From an uncultured Bacteroidales bacterium (GTDB lineage: Bacteria > Bacteroidota > Bacteroidia > Bacteroidales > Muribaculaceae), in assembly GCA_902776835.1 (NCBI GenBank), contig CACYRK010000014.1:1-62259 (forward strand): a stretch of 62,259 nucleotides of DNA. The letters run 5' to 3'. Numbering within the stretch: position 1 is the first letter of the stretch; the number at the start of each line of letters is the position of its first letter. Positions 1 through 8,313 of the stretch are shown piece by piece. The notes under the pieces were generated by a model. That model was given only the letters and a program-made list of their open reading frames with translations. It made no database searches and was not told where the DNA came from. A program made the position numbers and the translations under genes.

Positions 1-153
1 GCCGTCGGCAGTGACGGTAATGCTCTTTTCGCCGCCAGTTTTGGCAAATGCCACACGGTCGGTGCTCACCATGATGCTCTTGGCCTTGCTGCACGAGCAA
101 AGCAGCGTTGTGGCGCAAACCGCCACCAGAAAAAGGTTGATGATGTGTTTCAT
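1..153 (-). CDS. Lipoprotein with BACON-like domain (N-terminal part only)
   Basis: The first 51 residues of a minus-strand gene whose C-terminal part lies beyond the left edge. The start ATG is at 153-151. Residues 1-21 form a lipoprotein signal: MKHIIN, a hydrophobic run, then the lipobox Leu-Cys-Ser-Cys with the probable acylated Cys at 21. The segment after it (VSTDRVAFAKTGG, then SITVTADG) reads like the opening strand pair of a BACON or other Ig-like module, common at the N-terminus of Bacteroidetes surface glycan-binding proteins. A TATTTTTG box at 193-186 is a good -7 element about 33 bases upstream. Lipoprotein call is firm; BACON is a family-level guess because the rest of the protein is not visible. 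Confidence 0.7.
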   Translation of the reverse strand, partial: MKHIINLFLVAVCATTLLCSCSKAKSIMVSTDRVAFAKTGGEKSITVTADG

Positions 154-185
154 AGCGTGTGTTGTTATGGTTTATAATTTAATCG

Positions 186-193
186 CAAAAATA
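186..193 (-). promoter_or_regulatory. -7 promoter box for the minus-strand lipoprotein
   Basis: On the minus strand this reads TATTTTTG, matching the Bacteroidetes -7 consensus TAnnTTTG, 33 bases upstream of the ATG at 153. The -33 element was not clearly identified. Confidence 0.5.
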
Positions 194-270
194 CAAAATA
201 ATTCGCAATTAAACATGGGAAAAACCAACCAAAATAGGCTTTTTTGACCCAAAATTCCTGTTTATTGAAA

Positions 271-310
271 TTTGAACCAATTTGAACCAATTTGAAATAA
301 TTTGAAATAA
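271..310. repeat. Four tandem 10-bp repeats
   Basis: Two copies of TTTGAACCAA are followed by two copies of TTTGAAATAA, in exact 10-bp register, in the 297-bp region between the divergent lipoprotein start and the small exported gene at 451. One copy per helical turn would suit phased binding of a protein or intrinsic curvature, but no function is shown. Apart from the promoter box at 186-193, nothing else was recognised in 154-450. Confidence 0.7.
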
Positions 311-450
311 CCAGATTGGCCCGAATTTGCTGCATTTTCTCTATAAATAATCTTGGATTTTTTTAAAGAAATTGCTGCCATTTGCAACTTTTTATGTCTC
401 TTGTTGCGTCTAATGACAAAACAAGAAGTATAACAAAAAAATTTCAAGAC

Positions 451-789
451 ATGAAGAAAGTTTCTATTTTTGCAGTTTGCATTGCATTGTTCCTCGCTGT
501 TTGTTACGCAACAAGTGGGCATCTTCACTTGCCCGGTCATGGCAATGTGGAGAAACAAAACCTCCAAGAAGTTGTTGTAAACCATGTGACTTCAACGCTC
601 ACCAATGGTGAGTCGGTTGAGTTTGTTAGCAGTTACGGTAACGACTATTACAAAGAGAATGGCGATGTTCGGTTCTCAACAAATGTGGTCTATAACGTCA
701 TGGCCCAGGACGGTTCAAAAGAGAAACGTACTGCCCATGTGATCTGCAACGAGAATAGGGACAAAATATACGAGTGGAAAGACATCTAA
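451..789 (+). CDS. Small exported protein, unknown function (112 aa)
   Basis: A 112-residue protein with a clear Sec signal: MKK followed by a hydrophobic stretch to about residue 20 (IFAVCIALFLAVCYA). The mature part is about 90 residues, hydrophilic, with a single cysteine near the C-terminus, and its second half alternates polar and hydrophobic residues in a way that suggests beta-strands. The frame is open further upstream to 382, but the ATG at 451 is chosen because it begins the signal peptide. It stands alone, convergent with the barrel gene at 892-1629, and shares a bidirectional terminator with it. I do not recognise the family. Confidence 0.7.
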   Translation: MKKVSIFAVCIALFLAVCYATSGHLHLPGHGNVEKQNLQEVVVNHVTSTLTNGESVEFVSSYGNDYYKENGDVRFSTNVVYNVMAQDGSKEKRTAHVICNENRDKIYEWKDI

Positions 790-813
790 GACTTGTCTTT
801 TAGGCAAACGATA

Positions 814-866
814 TAACTCCATAATTTTGCAATAAGAAATTCGCAAGATTATGGAGTTAATTTTTA
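814..866. terminator. Bidirectional hairpin terminator
   Basis: A 12-bp perfect stem (TAACTCCATAAT at 814-825 with ATTATGGAGTTA at 848-859), extended inward by TTGC/GCAA across one mismatch, encloses a 12-base loop. A T-rich run follows at 860-866. It lies between the convergent genes at 451-789 and 892-1629 and can serve both. Confidence 0.8.
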
Positions 867-889
867 TAATCAAAGGGGCGACTTTTGAT
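867..889. repeat. Solitary MITE-end-like sequence
   Basis: The 23 bases beginning AATCAAAGGGGCG and ending TTTTGATT closely resemble the 25-bp terminal inverted repeat of the element at 54340-54499, including a preceding ATA. Only one end is present here, directly downstream of the barrel gene, so it may be a decayed remnant or chance. Confidence 0.35.
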
Positions 890-891
890 TT

Positions 892-1629
892 TTAGAAGTT
901 TACGCCTACGCTGAGGGTGAGGCAACCGGTGTGGGTGTCGTCGAAGGAGTCCTGACCCACATTCGACAGGCCGATGTCGTAGCCCAACTGGGCATAAGCC
1001 GGACCCATGCCGACGGCGCAACCGAGCGTGATGCCGGCGTCGAAACGGTTGAAGTAACCCTCGTCGTAACTGCTGAAGGCGCGATGCTGGTCGTAATTCT
1101 TGATCTCGCCAGCGACACCTACCGCCACATATGGGCCGGCAAACGGCTCAATCCTCACTTCATTGTTCAAGAAGTGACTGTAACGCAGCACCAGAGGCAC
1201 TTCCAGATAATTCAAGTCGTAGGTAAACTTGCCGGTGCCGCCGTCGGCAGTGAGTTTGCCATCGCTTTTCCCTCCCTTTTGGCTGTAAAACAACCCCGTT
1301 TCGAGGGCCAGAGGGGAGTAATAACCCAATGGCATGCCCACCGTAACGCCGATGTTCAGGCCCGATTTCAGGCCCTTGCCATCGAGGGCGTCGGCATCGC
1401 TGCGCACACTGGCCTCATTGAGTCCGATGCGCAGTCCAAAATATGGGCGCGGAGTCATTGGCGAGTAGTAGTCGCCTGGCATGCCCCGCATGTCGCGTGG
1501 GCCGCCATTGTAGTGCGTGACAACCACCCGGCGTGGCTGGCGATATGGTGATTGGGCGGTGGCACCGACAGTCAGTGTCACCGCAACGGCGCAGACTATA
1601 GCGCGCATGATAGTGTTGAGATGTTTCAT
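892..1629 (-). CDS. PorT-like outer-membrane beta-barrel protein
   Basis: A 245-residue protein with a Sec signal (hydrophobic core AIVCAVAVTLTVGA, probable cleavage after ATAQ near residue 26). A proline/arginine-rich stretch (about residues 27-62) precedes a barrel domain: GLRIGLNEASV, later GLNIGVTVGMP, LNYLEVPLVLRY (the characteristic strand with L-x-VP), and a C-terminal strand ending VGVNF with terminal Phe, as expected for BAM-dependent insertion. This matches the small eight-strand barrel family (PorT/OMP_b-brl_2) abundant in Bacteroidales, whose members mostly lack assigned functions. A second ATG lies at residue 8; the first is kept. It is divergent from the adhesin at 1859 and ends at the shared terminator at 814-866. 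Confidence 0.8.
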   Translation of the reverse strand: MKHLNTIMRAIVCAVAVTLTVGATAQSPYRQPRRVVVTHYNGGPRDMRGMPGDYYSPMTPRPYFGLRIGLNEASVRSDADALDGKGLKSGLNIGVTVGMPLGYYSPLALETGLFYSQKGGKSDGKLTADGGTGKFTYDLNYLEVPLVLRYSHFLNNEVRIEPFAGPYVAVGVAGEIKNYDQHRAFSSYDEGYFNRFDAGITLGCAVGMGPAYAQLGYDIGLSNVGQDSFDDTHTGCLTLSVGVNF

Positions 1630-1748
1630 TGTCGCAAATGCTATTTTTCCTCTTTGACAGGTTTTTGCCTCGATAGTTTAATGATAACGCAAGAGCACAA
1701 AAAACATAAAAGATGGGGGAGAAATTTTGAATTTTAGTGATTTATGTC

Positions 1749-1756
1749 TACCTTTG
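1749..1756 (+). promoter_or_regulatory. -7 promoter box upstream of the adhesin gene
   Basis: TACCTTTG matches TAnnTTTG exactly, about 100 bases upstream of the ATG at 1859, implying a leader of roughly 95 bases. The divergent barrel gene has a weaker TTTGC-type sequence just upstream of its own ATG. Confidence 0.55.
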
Positions 1757-1858
1757 CGTTGAAAAAGGCATAAATTACTCGCCCACAACGTCGCATCCAA
1801 TTTTCATTTGCGGCGCTGTGACTTTATCAATGATAATAAAACACTAAAAACTAATGAT

Positions 1859-4363
1859 ATGAAACGATTCTTTACGCTAACACTGGCTGCGCTACTGGCT
1901 ATGATGGTCACCGTGCAAGCCCAGAAACGCAACATCAACCTCACCTTGCAGGTTGTGGGACCAAGCAACGAGGCAATCACCGATGCCAACATTGCCTTGC
2001 AACAGACCGATTACTCGCTCTCTTACGGCACGCTGCACCTCAATAGCGAGGGGCAACTTACCGTGAAAATCTATCCGGGCAACCACTCGCTCGAGGTGAG
2101 CAAGTTGGGTTATGTGACCAACTACAGCACCTTCAATGCAGTGGCCGACACCAGTATCACCGTCCAACTGGCCGAGGAAAACCAGTTGCCTTACGCGCTC
2201 ACAACCAGCGTGACACACGATGCGGTCACCGGACTCGACGACGTGCTGCTCACCTGGAACCAGGAGCCGCCGGTGTTCTTCGACTCGTTTGAGGACTACG
2301 AGGCTTTCTCGATCAACTTCGGGCAATGGACTGGCATCGACGGAGACGGCCTGGTGACCGCACCCCTTGTGGGTGAATACATCAACCGCGGCGTGATGCA
2401 ATATGCGCAGATCATCAACCCCATGACCGTGATTCCCGCCTGGTGGTACGACTATCCCATCTTGCGCCCCTACAACGGACAGCAATATGTGGGCTTTGTG
2501 CGCACCTATTCGGGCGCGGCCAACGACGACTGGCTGATCTCGCCCACCATCACCCCCGGCAGCCGCAACGTGCTCTCGTTTATGGCTAAGGCGGCCGACC
2601 AGTACAAGGAGAAGTTCCAGGTTTACATCACCGAGAATGTCGACAATCCCGGCAAGGCCGACTTTACCATGATTAACGGCGGCAACTACGAGTCGGCCGA
2701 CTATAAGGGCTGGCAGGAATTCACCTACGACCTGAGCGCTTACGCCGGAAAGCCCATCAAGTTTGCCATTCGCTACATCAGCGAGTACAACAACGGAGGC
2801 TCGTTCATGCTTATGGTCGACGACGTGTATGTGGGCCAAAACTTTACCAACATGCAGGCTCCGCGCAAGTCGCGCCGTATCGCCAAGTCGCCCACTAACC
2901 CCAACGAGAGTTTCAACATCTACCTCAATGGTAACAAGGTGGGAGAGACCGAAGAGTTTGAGTACACCTTCGAGCAACTCTCGCCGGGCACCTACACCTT
3001 GGGCGTGCAGGCCGTCTACTCGGCATCGACAACCGACATTGTCACCACCACCATCACGCTCACCAACAACAACGGCCATCTGGTTGTGAACGTGGGCACC
3101 AACAACGGGCAGAGCGCCGACGGAGCGACCGTCGAACTGATTAACCGCGCTTCGACGGCAACCTACAGCGCCGTCATCGAGCAGGGCAAGGCCGACTTTG
3201 CCAGCGTGCCCTTCGGCAACTACCTGCTGGGTATCACGGCACCGCACTTCAACGTCTATGATGCCGAACTCGCCATCGATGGCGACAAGACGCTCGACGT
3301 AGTGCTCTCCGAGACCATCATCGACCCGTACAACATCACCGCCGACCCCGACAGCATTGGCCACGTGACGGTGAAGTGGAACCAGAACATCTCGTTCATC
3401 GACTCCTTTGAGGATTATCCCGACTTTGCCACCGGCAGTTTCGGTGAATGGAACACCTACGACCTCGATATGCACAACGTCTATCCTATCGGGTTAGGCT
3501 CGTCAACCAACATCGTCACCTTCCCGGGTGCCAGCACGCCTACCGAGCCGCGTCCCGTGCCGCCCATGGTGTTTAACCCGTGGCACACCACGCCGCCCAT
3601 GCTGCCCACCGACCCGGCTATCCAAGCGCCCACGGGCGAAAAGAGTATCATCTTCTTCTCGCCGCAGAACAATGGCGCCAACAAGTGGCTCGTGGCACCG
3701 CCCGTGACCATTCGCGACGGCTTCGTGTGCCGCTTAACAGCAAAGGCCTACTCGACCTATCCTGAGTCGATGGAGATTTGCGTATTCCCCACCGGCGGCG
3801 ACCCAGGCCTTGACAACTATGAGCCCATATCCAGCATCGACCCGTTGAGCACTGGTGTGTGGACCATCTACGAGAGCGACCTCGCTGCATACGTCGGACA
3901 GACGGTGCGTGTGGCTGTGCACTACACCTCGTTTGACGCCTTCCTGGCTCAGGTCGACGACTTCTATATCGGCAACGGTGACGATGAAGGCTCGACACTG
4001 GATGTGGGTTGGGTCGACCACTACGAGATTTACCTCGACGGTACGCTCAAGGGCACGTCGCAGCAGCCCGAGTTCACGCTCAGCAATGTGCCTGTGGGCA
4101 CCCACAAGGTGGGCATCAAGGCCATTTACACCAGCGGGACTTCTACGCTCGTGGAATATGAGTTTGTGGTTGCGGTTAGCAACATCCCTGGCGACATCGA
4201 CGGCGATGGTGAGGTCAACGGCCTCGACATCAACAAGTTGATTAACATCGTGCTTGGCAAGGCCTCGGCCGACAGTTTTGGCGGCAATGCCGACCTTAAC
4301 GGTGACGGCGACATCAACGGCCTCGACATCAACGCCCTGATCAACATCATCTTAGGGAAGTAA
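1859..4363 (+). CDS. Exported two-module adhesin-like protein with dockerin-like C-terminus
   Basis: 834 residues. Residues 1-21 are a Sec signal (MKRFFTLTLAALLAMM then VQAQ). About 22-105 resemble a carboxypeptidase-regulatory-like beta-sandwich. Two similar modules follow, each opening with F-[FI]-D-S-F-E-D-Y and ending [VM]-x-V-DD-x-Y-[VI]-G: about 140-335 and 513-715. They match cleaved-adhesin/choice-of-anchor-J jelly-roll domains, each followed by a fibronectin-like segment containing IYLNGN or IYLDG. Residues 778-834 hold two dockerin-type calcium loops, DIDGDGEVNGLDIN and DLNGDGDINGLDIN, each followed by a helix LINI[VI]LGK. The upstream start at 1808 is a TTG; the ATG at 1859 begins the signal. 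Likely surface-exposed and binding protein or glycan; ligand unknown. Transcription ends at a strong terminator. Confidence 0.8.
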   Translation: MKRFFTLTLAALLAMMVTVQAQKRNINLTLQVVGPSNEAITDANIALQQTDYSLSYGTLHLNSEGQLTVKIYPGNHSLEVSKLGYVTNYSTFNAVADTSITVQLAEENQLPYALTTSVTHDAVTGLDDVLLTWNQEPPVFFDSFEDYEAFSINFGQWTGIDGDGLVTAPLVGEYINRGVMQYAQIINPMTVIPAWWYDYPILRPYNGQQYVGFVRTYSGAANDDWLISPTITPGSRNVLSFMAKAADQYKEKFQVYITENVDNPGKADFTMINGGNYESADYKGWQEFTYDLSAYAGKPIKFAIRYISEYNNGGSFMLMVDDVYVGQNFTNMQAPRKSRRIAKSPTNPNESFNIYLNGNKVGETEEFEYTFEQLSPGTYTLGVQAVYSASTTDIVTTTITLTNNNGHLVVNVGTNNGQSADGATVELINRASTATYSAVIEQGKADFASVPFGNYLLGITAPHFNVYDAELAIDGDKTLDVVLSETIIDPYNITADPDSIGHVTVKWNQNISFIDSFEDYPDFATGSFGEWNTYDLDMHNVYPIGLGSSTNIVTFPGASTPTEPRPVPPMVFNPWHTTPPMLPTDPAIQAPTGEKSIIFFSPQNNGANKWLVAPPVTIRDGFVCRLTAKAYSTYPESMEICVFPTGGDPGLDNYEPISSIDPLSTGVWTIYESDLAAYVGQTVRVAVHYTSFDAFLAQVDDFYIGNGDDEGSTLDVGWVDHYEIYLDGTLKGTSQQPEFTLSNVPVGTHKVGIKAIYTSGTSTLVEYEFVVAVSNIPGDIDGDGEVNGLDINKLINIVLGKASADSFGGNADLNGDGDINGLDINALINIILGK

Positions 4364-4383
4364 AAATAATGCACAATGCACAC

Positions 4384-4418
4384 AAAAATGGCGGCCTTCA
4401 AGCCGCCATTTTTGTTGT
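4384..4418 (+). terminator. Rho-independent terminator after the adhesin
   Basis: Perfect 12-bp stem (AAAAATGGCGGC at 4384-4395 with GCCGCCATTTTT at 4402-4413), 6-base loop, then a T-rich tail (TTTTTGTTGTT). Confidence 0.9.
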
Positions 4419-4441
4419 TGATGCACTTATCTGTAAAACAT

Positions 4442-4475
4442 CGAATGCTCGATTATTCGAATGCTCGAATGCTCG
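4442..4475. repeat. Short tandem 8-bp repeat
   Basis: Four units in 8-bp register (CGAATGCT three times, with one variant CGATTATT second) lie between the adhesin terminator and the 3' end of the SGNH hydrolase gene. No function is apparent. Confidence 0.55.
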
Positions 4476-4506
4476 TTTCCCCCATCAACCCACCATCCGT
4501 TATGCA

Positions 4507-5202
4507 TTATTGTAATGCTTTTGCGATGGCTTGTTGGGCCAGCGGGGCCATCACGTCGTAGCCGGCAATCTCAGGATGTACGCCATCGAGGGTGTAGGCC
4601 GGGTTGAGGCTGCGGCCGTCGCTGTGCACCATGGGGGTGAAGTAGTCGATATAGACCAGGTGATGCTCGGTGGCGTAAGCCTTGAGCAGCGCATTGAGCG
4701 AGGCGATTTTCTCGGCAACATTCTCAATATCGAGGTTCCAGCAATATCTGTCGCAGGGCAGCAGGCTGGCCACAATGGGCACTATGCCAGAGGCTTGCGC
4801 AAGTTCCACCATCGACACTATGTTGCCCATGGTCGCGGCCTCGTCGTAGGGGCAGGTGTTCTCGGCAATGTCGTTGGTACCGGCCGAAATCACCACGGCA
4901 CGCGGATGCAGGTTGATCACATCTTGGCGAAAACGCACCACCATCTGGTAGGTCGTCTGCCCCGAGATGCCACGGCACACATAGTTGTTGCGCGTGAAGA
5001 AGTCGGGGTTGAGTTCTTCCCAATATTCGGTGATTGAGTTGCCCATGAACACCACCAGGCAGGCCGTGTCGGCATGGCTGGCCAGCAAGGCGTTGGCGGC
5101 GCGGTAGCGCTCCAGGCCGGGCCAGTCGGGCTGCGATTGTGCTATCAGCGGCAGCGCAATGGCGATGATTGCCAGCAGGGTTAGTGCGATGCGAGTTTTC
5201 AT
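4507..5202 (-). CDS. Exported SGNH/GDSL-type hydrolase
   Basis: 231 residues with a Sec signal (hydrophobic IALTLLAIIAIALPLIA, cleavage after Gln 22-24). The family blocks are all present: block I GNSIT with the nucleophilic Ser, block II as RGISGQTT with the oxyanion Gly, block III GTND with the Asn, and block V DGVHP with catalytic Asp and His. The family removes acyl or acetyl groups from lipids or polysaccharides; a periplasmic carbohydrate or phospholipid esterase is plausible, but the substrate is not shown. Its ATG overlaps the stop of the upstream WG-repeat gene (ATGA at 5202-5199), so the two are translationally coupled in one operon. Confidence 0.85.
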   Translation of the reverse strand: MKTRIALTLLAIIAIALPLIAQSQPDWPGLERYRAANALLASHADTACLVVFMGNSITEYWEELNPDFFTRNNYVCRGISGQTTYQMVVRFRQDVINLHPRAVVISAGTNDIAENTCPYDEAATMGNIVSMVELAQASGIVPIVASLLPCDRYCWNLDIENVAEKIASLNALLKAYATEHHLVYIDYFTPMVHSDGRSLNPAYTLDGVHPEIAGYDVMAPLAQQAIAKALQ

Positions 5203-6731
5203 TTTGCTCGGGGTTTGCGTGCAAGTGGCTTGACCAGGGCACGGTTCATGTAGCAGTTCATGTCGATGATGCCGTCCTCGTAGCCAAGGGCCACCACCGG
5301 GCCTTGCTCGCTCACGAAGATGCCCTCGCTCTCAAACACGTATCCGCGTGTGCCCAGCACGGCGCTGAGTTTGTTCACAATCTCCTGCTCGGTGTTCAGG
5401 CCGCAGTGCATCACGTTGAGCGAGGTGGCCACGCAGTTCAGGCGCGCGTCGTAGTTGAATGTCGGCGTCGTGGTGCTGTCGCCGCTGGCGATGGGTCGGT
5501 CGAAGATGTAGTTGAGCACCAGCGGCCCTTGCGGGATCAGGAGTCCGTTTTGGCCCACATAAGGTGCCGCCTCGGGGCCGAGGGCGCGGTTCATGTCCAT
5601 TAGCGTGGTGGCTGCCGTGCCGCCGGCGCAACCCTCGGGCGAGAGCAGCATTGCCATGGCGGCCGCTGCCATGTCGGTATCGATGATGCCACGCGCGGCA
5701 TACACGTTCTCCATGCTGCCGTGGACGTGGGCAAACTGTGCCGTGCCCACCGCGTTGCCGTTGAGGTCAACAAGGCGGTTGATGCTGTCGTTGCCAGCGA
5801 TATAGCGGTCGGCGGTGACGTCGATCAGGCGGTCCCACTTGGGCGCGATGAGTTGCTTGTTGTTCTTGTCCACGAGGCCCATCTTGCCGCCCTTCACCAC
5901 CAGGAAGTAGCCGCCGGCCGTGCGGCTGAAGTCGTCCCAGCCGCCCTTGTCCACCGCGCTGTGGTCGCCGTTGGGGTTGGCTACCTCCTTGCCGTTCTCG
6001 TCAAGGCACACGATGGTGTCGCCCTTGACCACTGGCAGCACGCCGTCGACATACACCGGCTGTATCACGCGGTGCTCGTTGATGTCGCTGCTGAAGAGCA
6101 CCTTGCCGGTGCGGTCAATCACGCTGAAGAGCGCGCTGGTGTCGCTCGGCTGCGTGTCGGGGACGACCACGGCCCAATCGGCGTGCAAAAACAGGTTGGC
6201 GTTAGAGAAACGCGCCGGAATCACCGTGTCGCCCTTCTCGTCGATGTAGCCCCACAGGCCCATGTCGTTCTGGAAGGCAGCGCGCCCCCGGCTGAACATC
6301 GAGCACTGCGACACCTCGCGCGGCAGCGTGGCCACCACCTTGCCGGTGCGGTCAATCACGCTCAGCGCCTCGCCACGGCGGCTGGCAACCGCCAGGCCGT
6401 TGTCGCCAAATGCCGTCACGCTGCCGTAAGGCTCGGCGTTGATCGGGTGCTTCGGGTCGGACACATTATAATAATTATATAGGCCGTCGGGAGTCATCAC
6501 ATAGAACATCCCGCCCACCACGGCGCTCGGCGCCTCGTCGAAAGCGTCGCGGACCACCACCTCGCCGGTGTTCACGTCGAGAATGCTCCATTTTTGGCTA
6601 CCCACCAGTTGCACTGGCAGATAGTCGGCCTTATAGGAATAACTATTGTTGTCGCCACGCTGGCATGCAACCAGCGAGGTAAGTGCCACCACAGCAAGTG
6701 CGGCACAGCGGATTAGTAAGTTTCTATACAT
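5199..6731 (-). CDS. WG-repeat lipoprotein
   Basis: 510 residues from the ATG at 6731, chosen because it opens a lipoprotein signal ending in the lipobox Leu-Val-Ala-Cys at about residue 23; an upstream in-frame ATG at 6752 would precede it by seven residues. The body is built of WG/KWG-type beta units such as KWSILDVNTGEVV, MGLWGYIDEKGDTVIPA and KMGLVDKNNKQLIAPKWD, each with a short hydrophobic strand, a turn with Asp/Asn-Gly, and a second strand. The C-terminal 150 residues lack clear WG units. WG repeats are probable protein-interaction surfaces; no enzymatic role is suggested. It is the first gene of a two-gene operon with the SGNH hydrolase, overlapping it by 4 bases. Confidence 0.75.
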   Translation of the reverse strand: MYRNLLIRCAALAVVALTSLVACQRGDNNSYSYKADYLPVQLVGSQKWSILDVNTGEVVVRDAFDEAPSAVVGGMFYVMTPDGLYNYYNVSDPKHPINAEPYGSVTAFGDNGLAVASRRGEALSVIDRTGKVVATLPREVSQCSMFSRGRAAFQNDMGLWGYIDEKGDTVIPARFSNANLFLHADWAVVVPDTQPSDTSALFSVIDRTGKVLFSSDINEHRVIQPVYVDGVLPVVKGDTIVCLDENGKEVANPNGDHSAVDKGGWDDFSRTAGGYFLVVKGGKMGLVDKNNKQLIAPKWDRLIDVTADRYIAGNDSINRLVDLNGNAVGTAQFAHVHGSMENVYAARGIIDTDMAAAAMAMLLSPEGCAGGTAATTLMDMNRALGPEAAPYVGQNGLLIPQGPLVLNYIFDRPIASGDSTTTPTFNYDARLNCVATSLNVMHCGLNTEQEIVNKLSAVLGTRGYVFESEGIFVSEQGPVVALGYEDGIIDMNCYMNRALVKPLARKPRAK

Positions 6732-6860
6732 TATGCAATTATTTTTTTGCAAAAGTACACAAAAAACTCCACACCACGATACCAGCGGACAGAATTCTTG
6801 CGCCTTCAGCCTGCCTCGCTAAAATAAATACCCGATTTGGGTTAAACCATCTGTTTGGTG

Positions 6861-7949
6861 TTAGAATATCTTGAAATCTAAACTCTCGTCATTGACCATG
6901 AATTGTGCAGCGGGATTTGCTAAGCACTCAAGGAAAAAAGCGATAATGGTTATGCCGAGTATTAAAATCAGGTAAAGCGCAGTCAGATAGAGGGTTGCGA
7001 GGAAGACTTTCTTAATCGTTTGTTTCCATTTGAGGCCATACAACTGATGAAGGTCGTAGATCAGCACTATGAGCGGAGGGATAAAGCCCCTCATGTAGGG
7101 GTATACTGAAAAAGTCTCTGGCGTCTTCCACGCAATCAACATCGTCGCGATGGCTAAGATGTGAAACTGGCAGTTGATATAAATCTGAGAAATAAAGGTC
7201 TCCACCAGGTTCATGTTGCTCACCTTGCGAAAGGTCCACTTCATAACCAGCACCACAAAAATATTCTGGATAATAATGCTGTAGAGCAAGTGGTTATCCA
7301 CAAAGGCGATTATTTGTCGCGCTTGCAGAACGACTGGCGATTGCCACGGCGCAGTCATGTGTCGTTCGAGTTTGTTAAGAACAAGTTGCAAACTCGAGGT
7401 GTTGTCGAATGGGGCAAGGCCGACGGCTTTATTCATCACCCAAATCACAAACATCAGCAGCACAGTCCACACTGCCAGCATCTTGAATGGCGGGAAGTAA
7501 GAGAGATGGTGGCCTCGCAGATAGTCGCGAATCATGTAGCCCGGGCGCCAGAACAGGTCGCGGATTGTGCGGAACATGGAGCGGTTGCCCAGCCCCCAAA
7601 TATCCATGAAATTCAAGAACATCAGCCGCCAGTTGAAGCGCTGCCAGCGGGCCGGCAGACTGCACTTGGGGCAATACTCGCCATTGAACTCAGTGCCGCA
7701 ATGCGCGCAAGTGTGAGTCTCCTTGTCATGCACTACGATAGGTGGCTTGTCGAGCATCTGTCGGTGTTCCAGATGCAGCACCGCTGCGCGAAACTTGCGG
7801 TACCAAGTGTTCTTCTTGGTATTCCTCTTTTTTTGAATGGCTTTCTCGGCGGCGCGTTGCAGTGCGGCGGCTTTCTTTGCCGCACGCTTGCGCGCCGCCT
7901 TGCGCATGGCCAGACGCACCTTGATTGCTACCTTTTTACACCGTTTCAT
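6861..7949 (-). CDS. DUF3667-family membrane protein
   Basis: 362 residues. The N-terminal 35 residues are highly basic. About residues 79-98 form a zinc-ribbon-like CAHCGTEFNGEYCPKC pair of CxxC motifs, followed by RFNWRLMFLNFMDIWGLGN, a TIRDLFWRPGYMIRDYLRG segment and YFPPFKML, the characteristic order of DUF3667. Four to five transmembrane helices follow. The family is widespread in Bacteroidetes and uncharacterised. The -7 box TAACTTTG lies only 5-12 bases upstream of this ATG, so transcription may begin at or inside the annotated start; the Met at residue 15 (codon at 7907) is an alternative. The promoter is part of the hairpin repeat at 7954-8110. Confidence 0.75.
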   Translation of the reverse strand: MKRCKKVAIKVRLAMRKAARKRAAKKAAALQRAAEKAIQKKRNTKKNTWYRKFRAAVLHLEHRQMLDKPPIVVHDKETHTCAHCGTEFNGEYCPKCSLPARWQRFNWRLMFLNFMDIWGLGNRSMFRTIRDLFWRPGYMIRDYLRGHHLSYFPPFKMLAVWTVLLMFVIWVMNKAVGLAPFDNTSSLQLVLNKLERHMTAPWQSPVVLQARQIIAFVDNHLLYSIIIQNIFVVLVMKWTFRKVSNMNLVETFISQIYINCQFHILAIATMLIAWKTPETFSVYPYMRGFIPPLIVLIYDLHQLYGLKWKQTIKKVFLATLYLTALYLILILGITIIAFFLECLANPAAQFMVNDESLDFKIF

Positions 7950-7953
7950 GCCG

Positions 7954-8110
7954 CAAAGTTACGAATAAGCGAGCGAAAAGCCAAACTCGTTTGAGCTTTT
8001 CCGAGCGTGAGTAACTTCGACCGCAGGTCAACGTTACGAATAAGCGAGCGAAAAGCCAAACTCGTTTGAGCTTTTCCGAGCGTGAGTAACTTCGACCGCA
8101 GGTCAACGTT
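7954..8110 (-). repeat. Tandem pair of hairpin repeat units carrying a -7 promoter box
   Basis: Two near-identical units of about 75 bp: TTACGAATAAGCGAGCG, then a palindromic core (AAAAGC, CAAAC/GTTTG, GCTTTT), then GAGTAACTTCGACCGC and AGGTCAACG. GTTAC and GTAAC bound each unit as an inverted repeat. The left edge CAAAGTTA at 7954-7961 is, on the minus strand, TAACTTTG, a perfect -7 box for the DUF3667 gene. Relatives lie at 17457 and 46095. This accounts for most of the 364-bp gap between 7949 and 8314. Confidence 0.75.
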
Positions 8111-8156
8111 ACACATTTTTCGCTGCTATAATATTGTGCATATATGAAAAATAACT

Positions 8157-8164
8157 TATATTTG
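8157..8164 (+). promoter_or_regulatory. -7 promoter box for the barrel gene at 8314
   Basis: TATATTTG fits TAnnTTTG, with a TTGTG sequence about 20 bases upstream (8134-8138) as a plausible -33 element. The implied leader is about 145 bases. Confidence 0.5.
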
Positions 8165-8313
8165 TGACAGCCAAATGATAACCCATCAGCCCCGCTGTTG
8201 TAATTGTTTGACTAACAAGTGCTTAAAAACGGTATAAAGAAGAGCGTTGATTATCACCCCGGTAATTCAAATGTTCTCTTGAGCCAAATTATTAACTTTA
8301 AAACCACAAAAAA

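Noticed and set aside
1892..3475. Long open frame on the minus strand opposite the adhesin
   Set aside because: Compositional shadow of a gene with signal peptide, two jelly-roll modules and dockerin-like loops on the plus strand.
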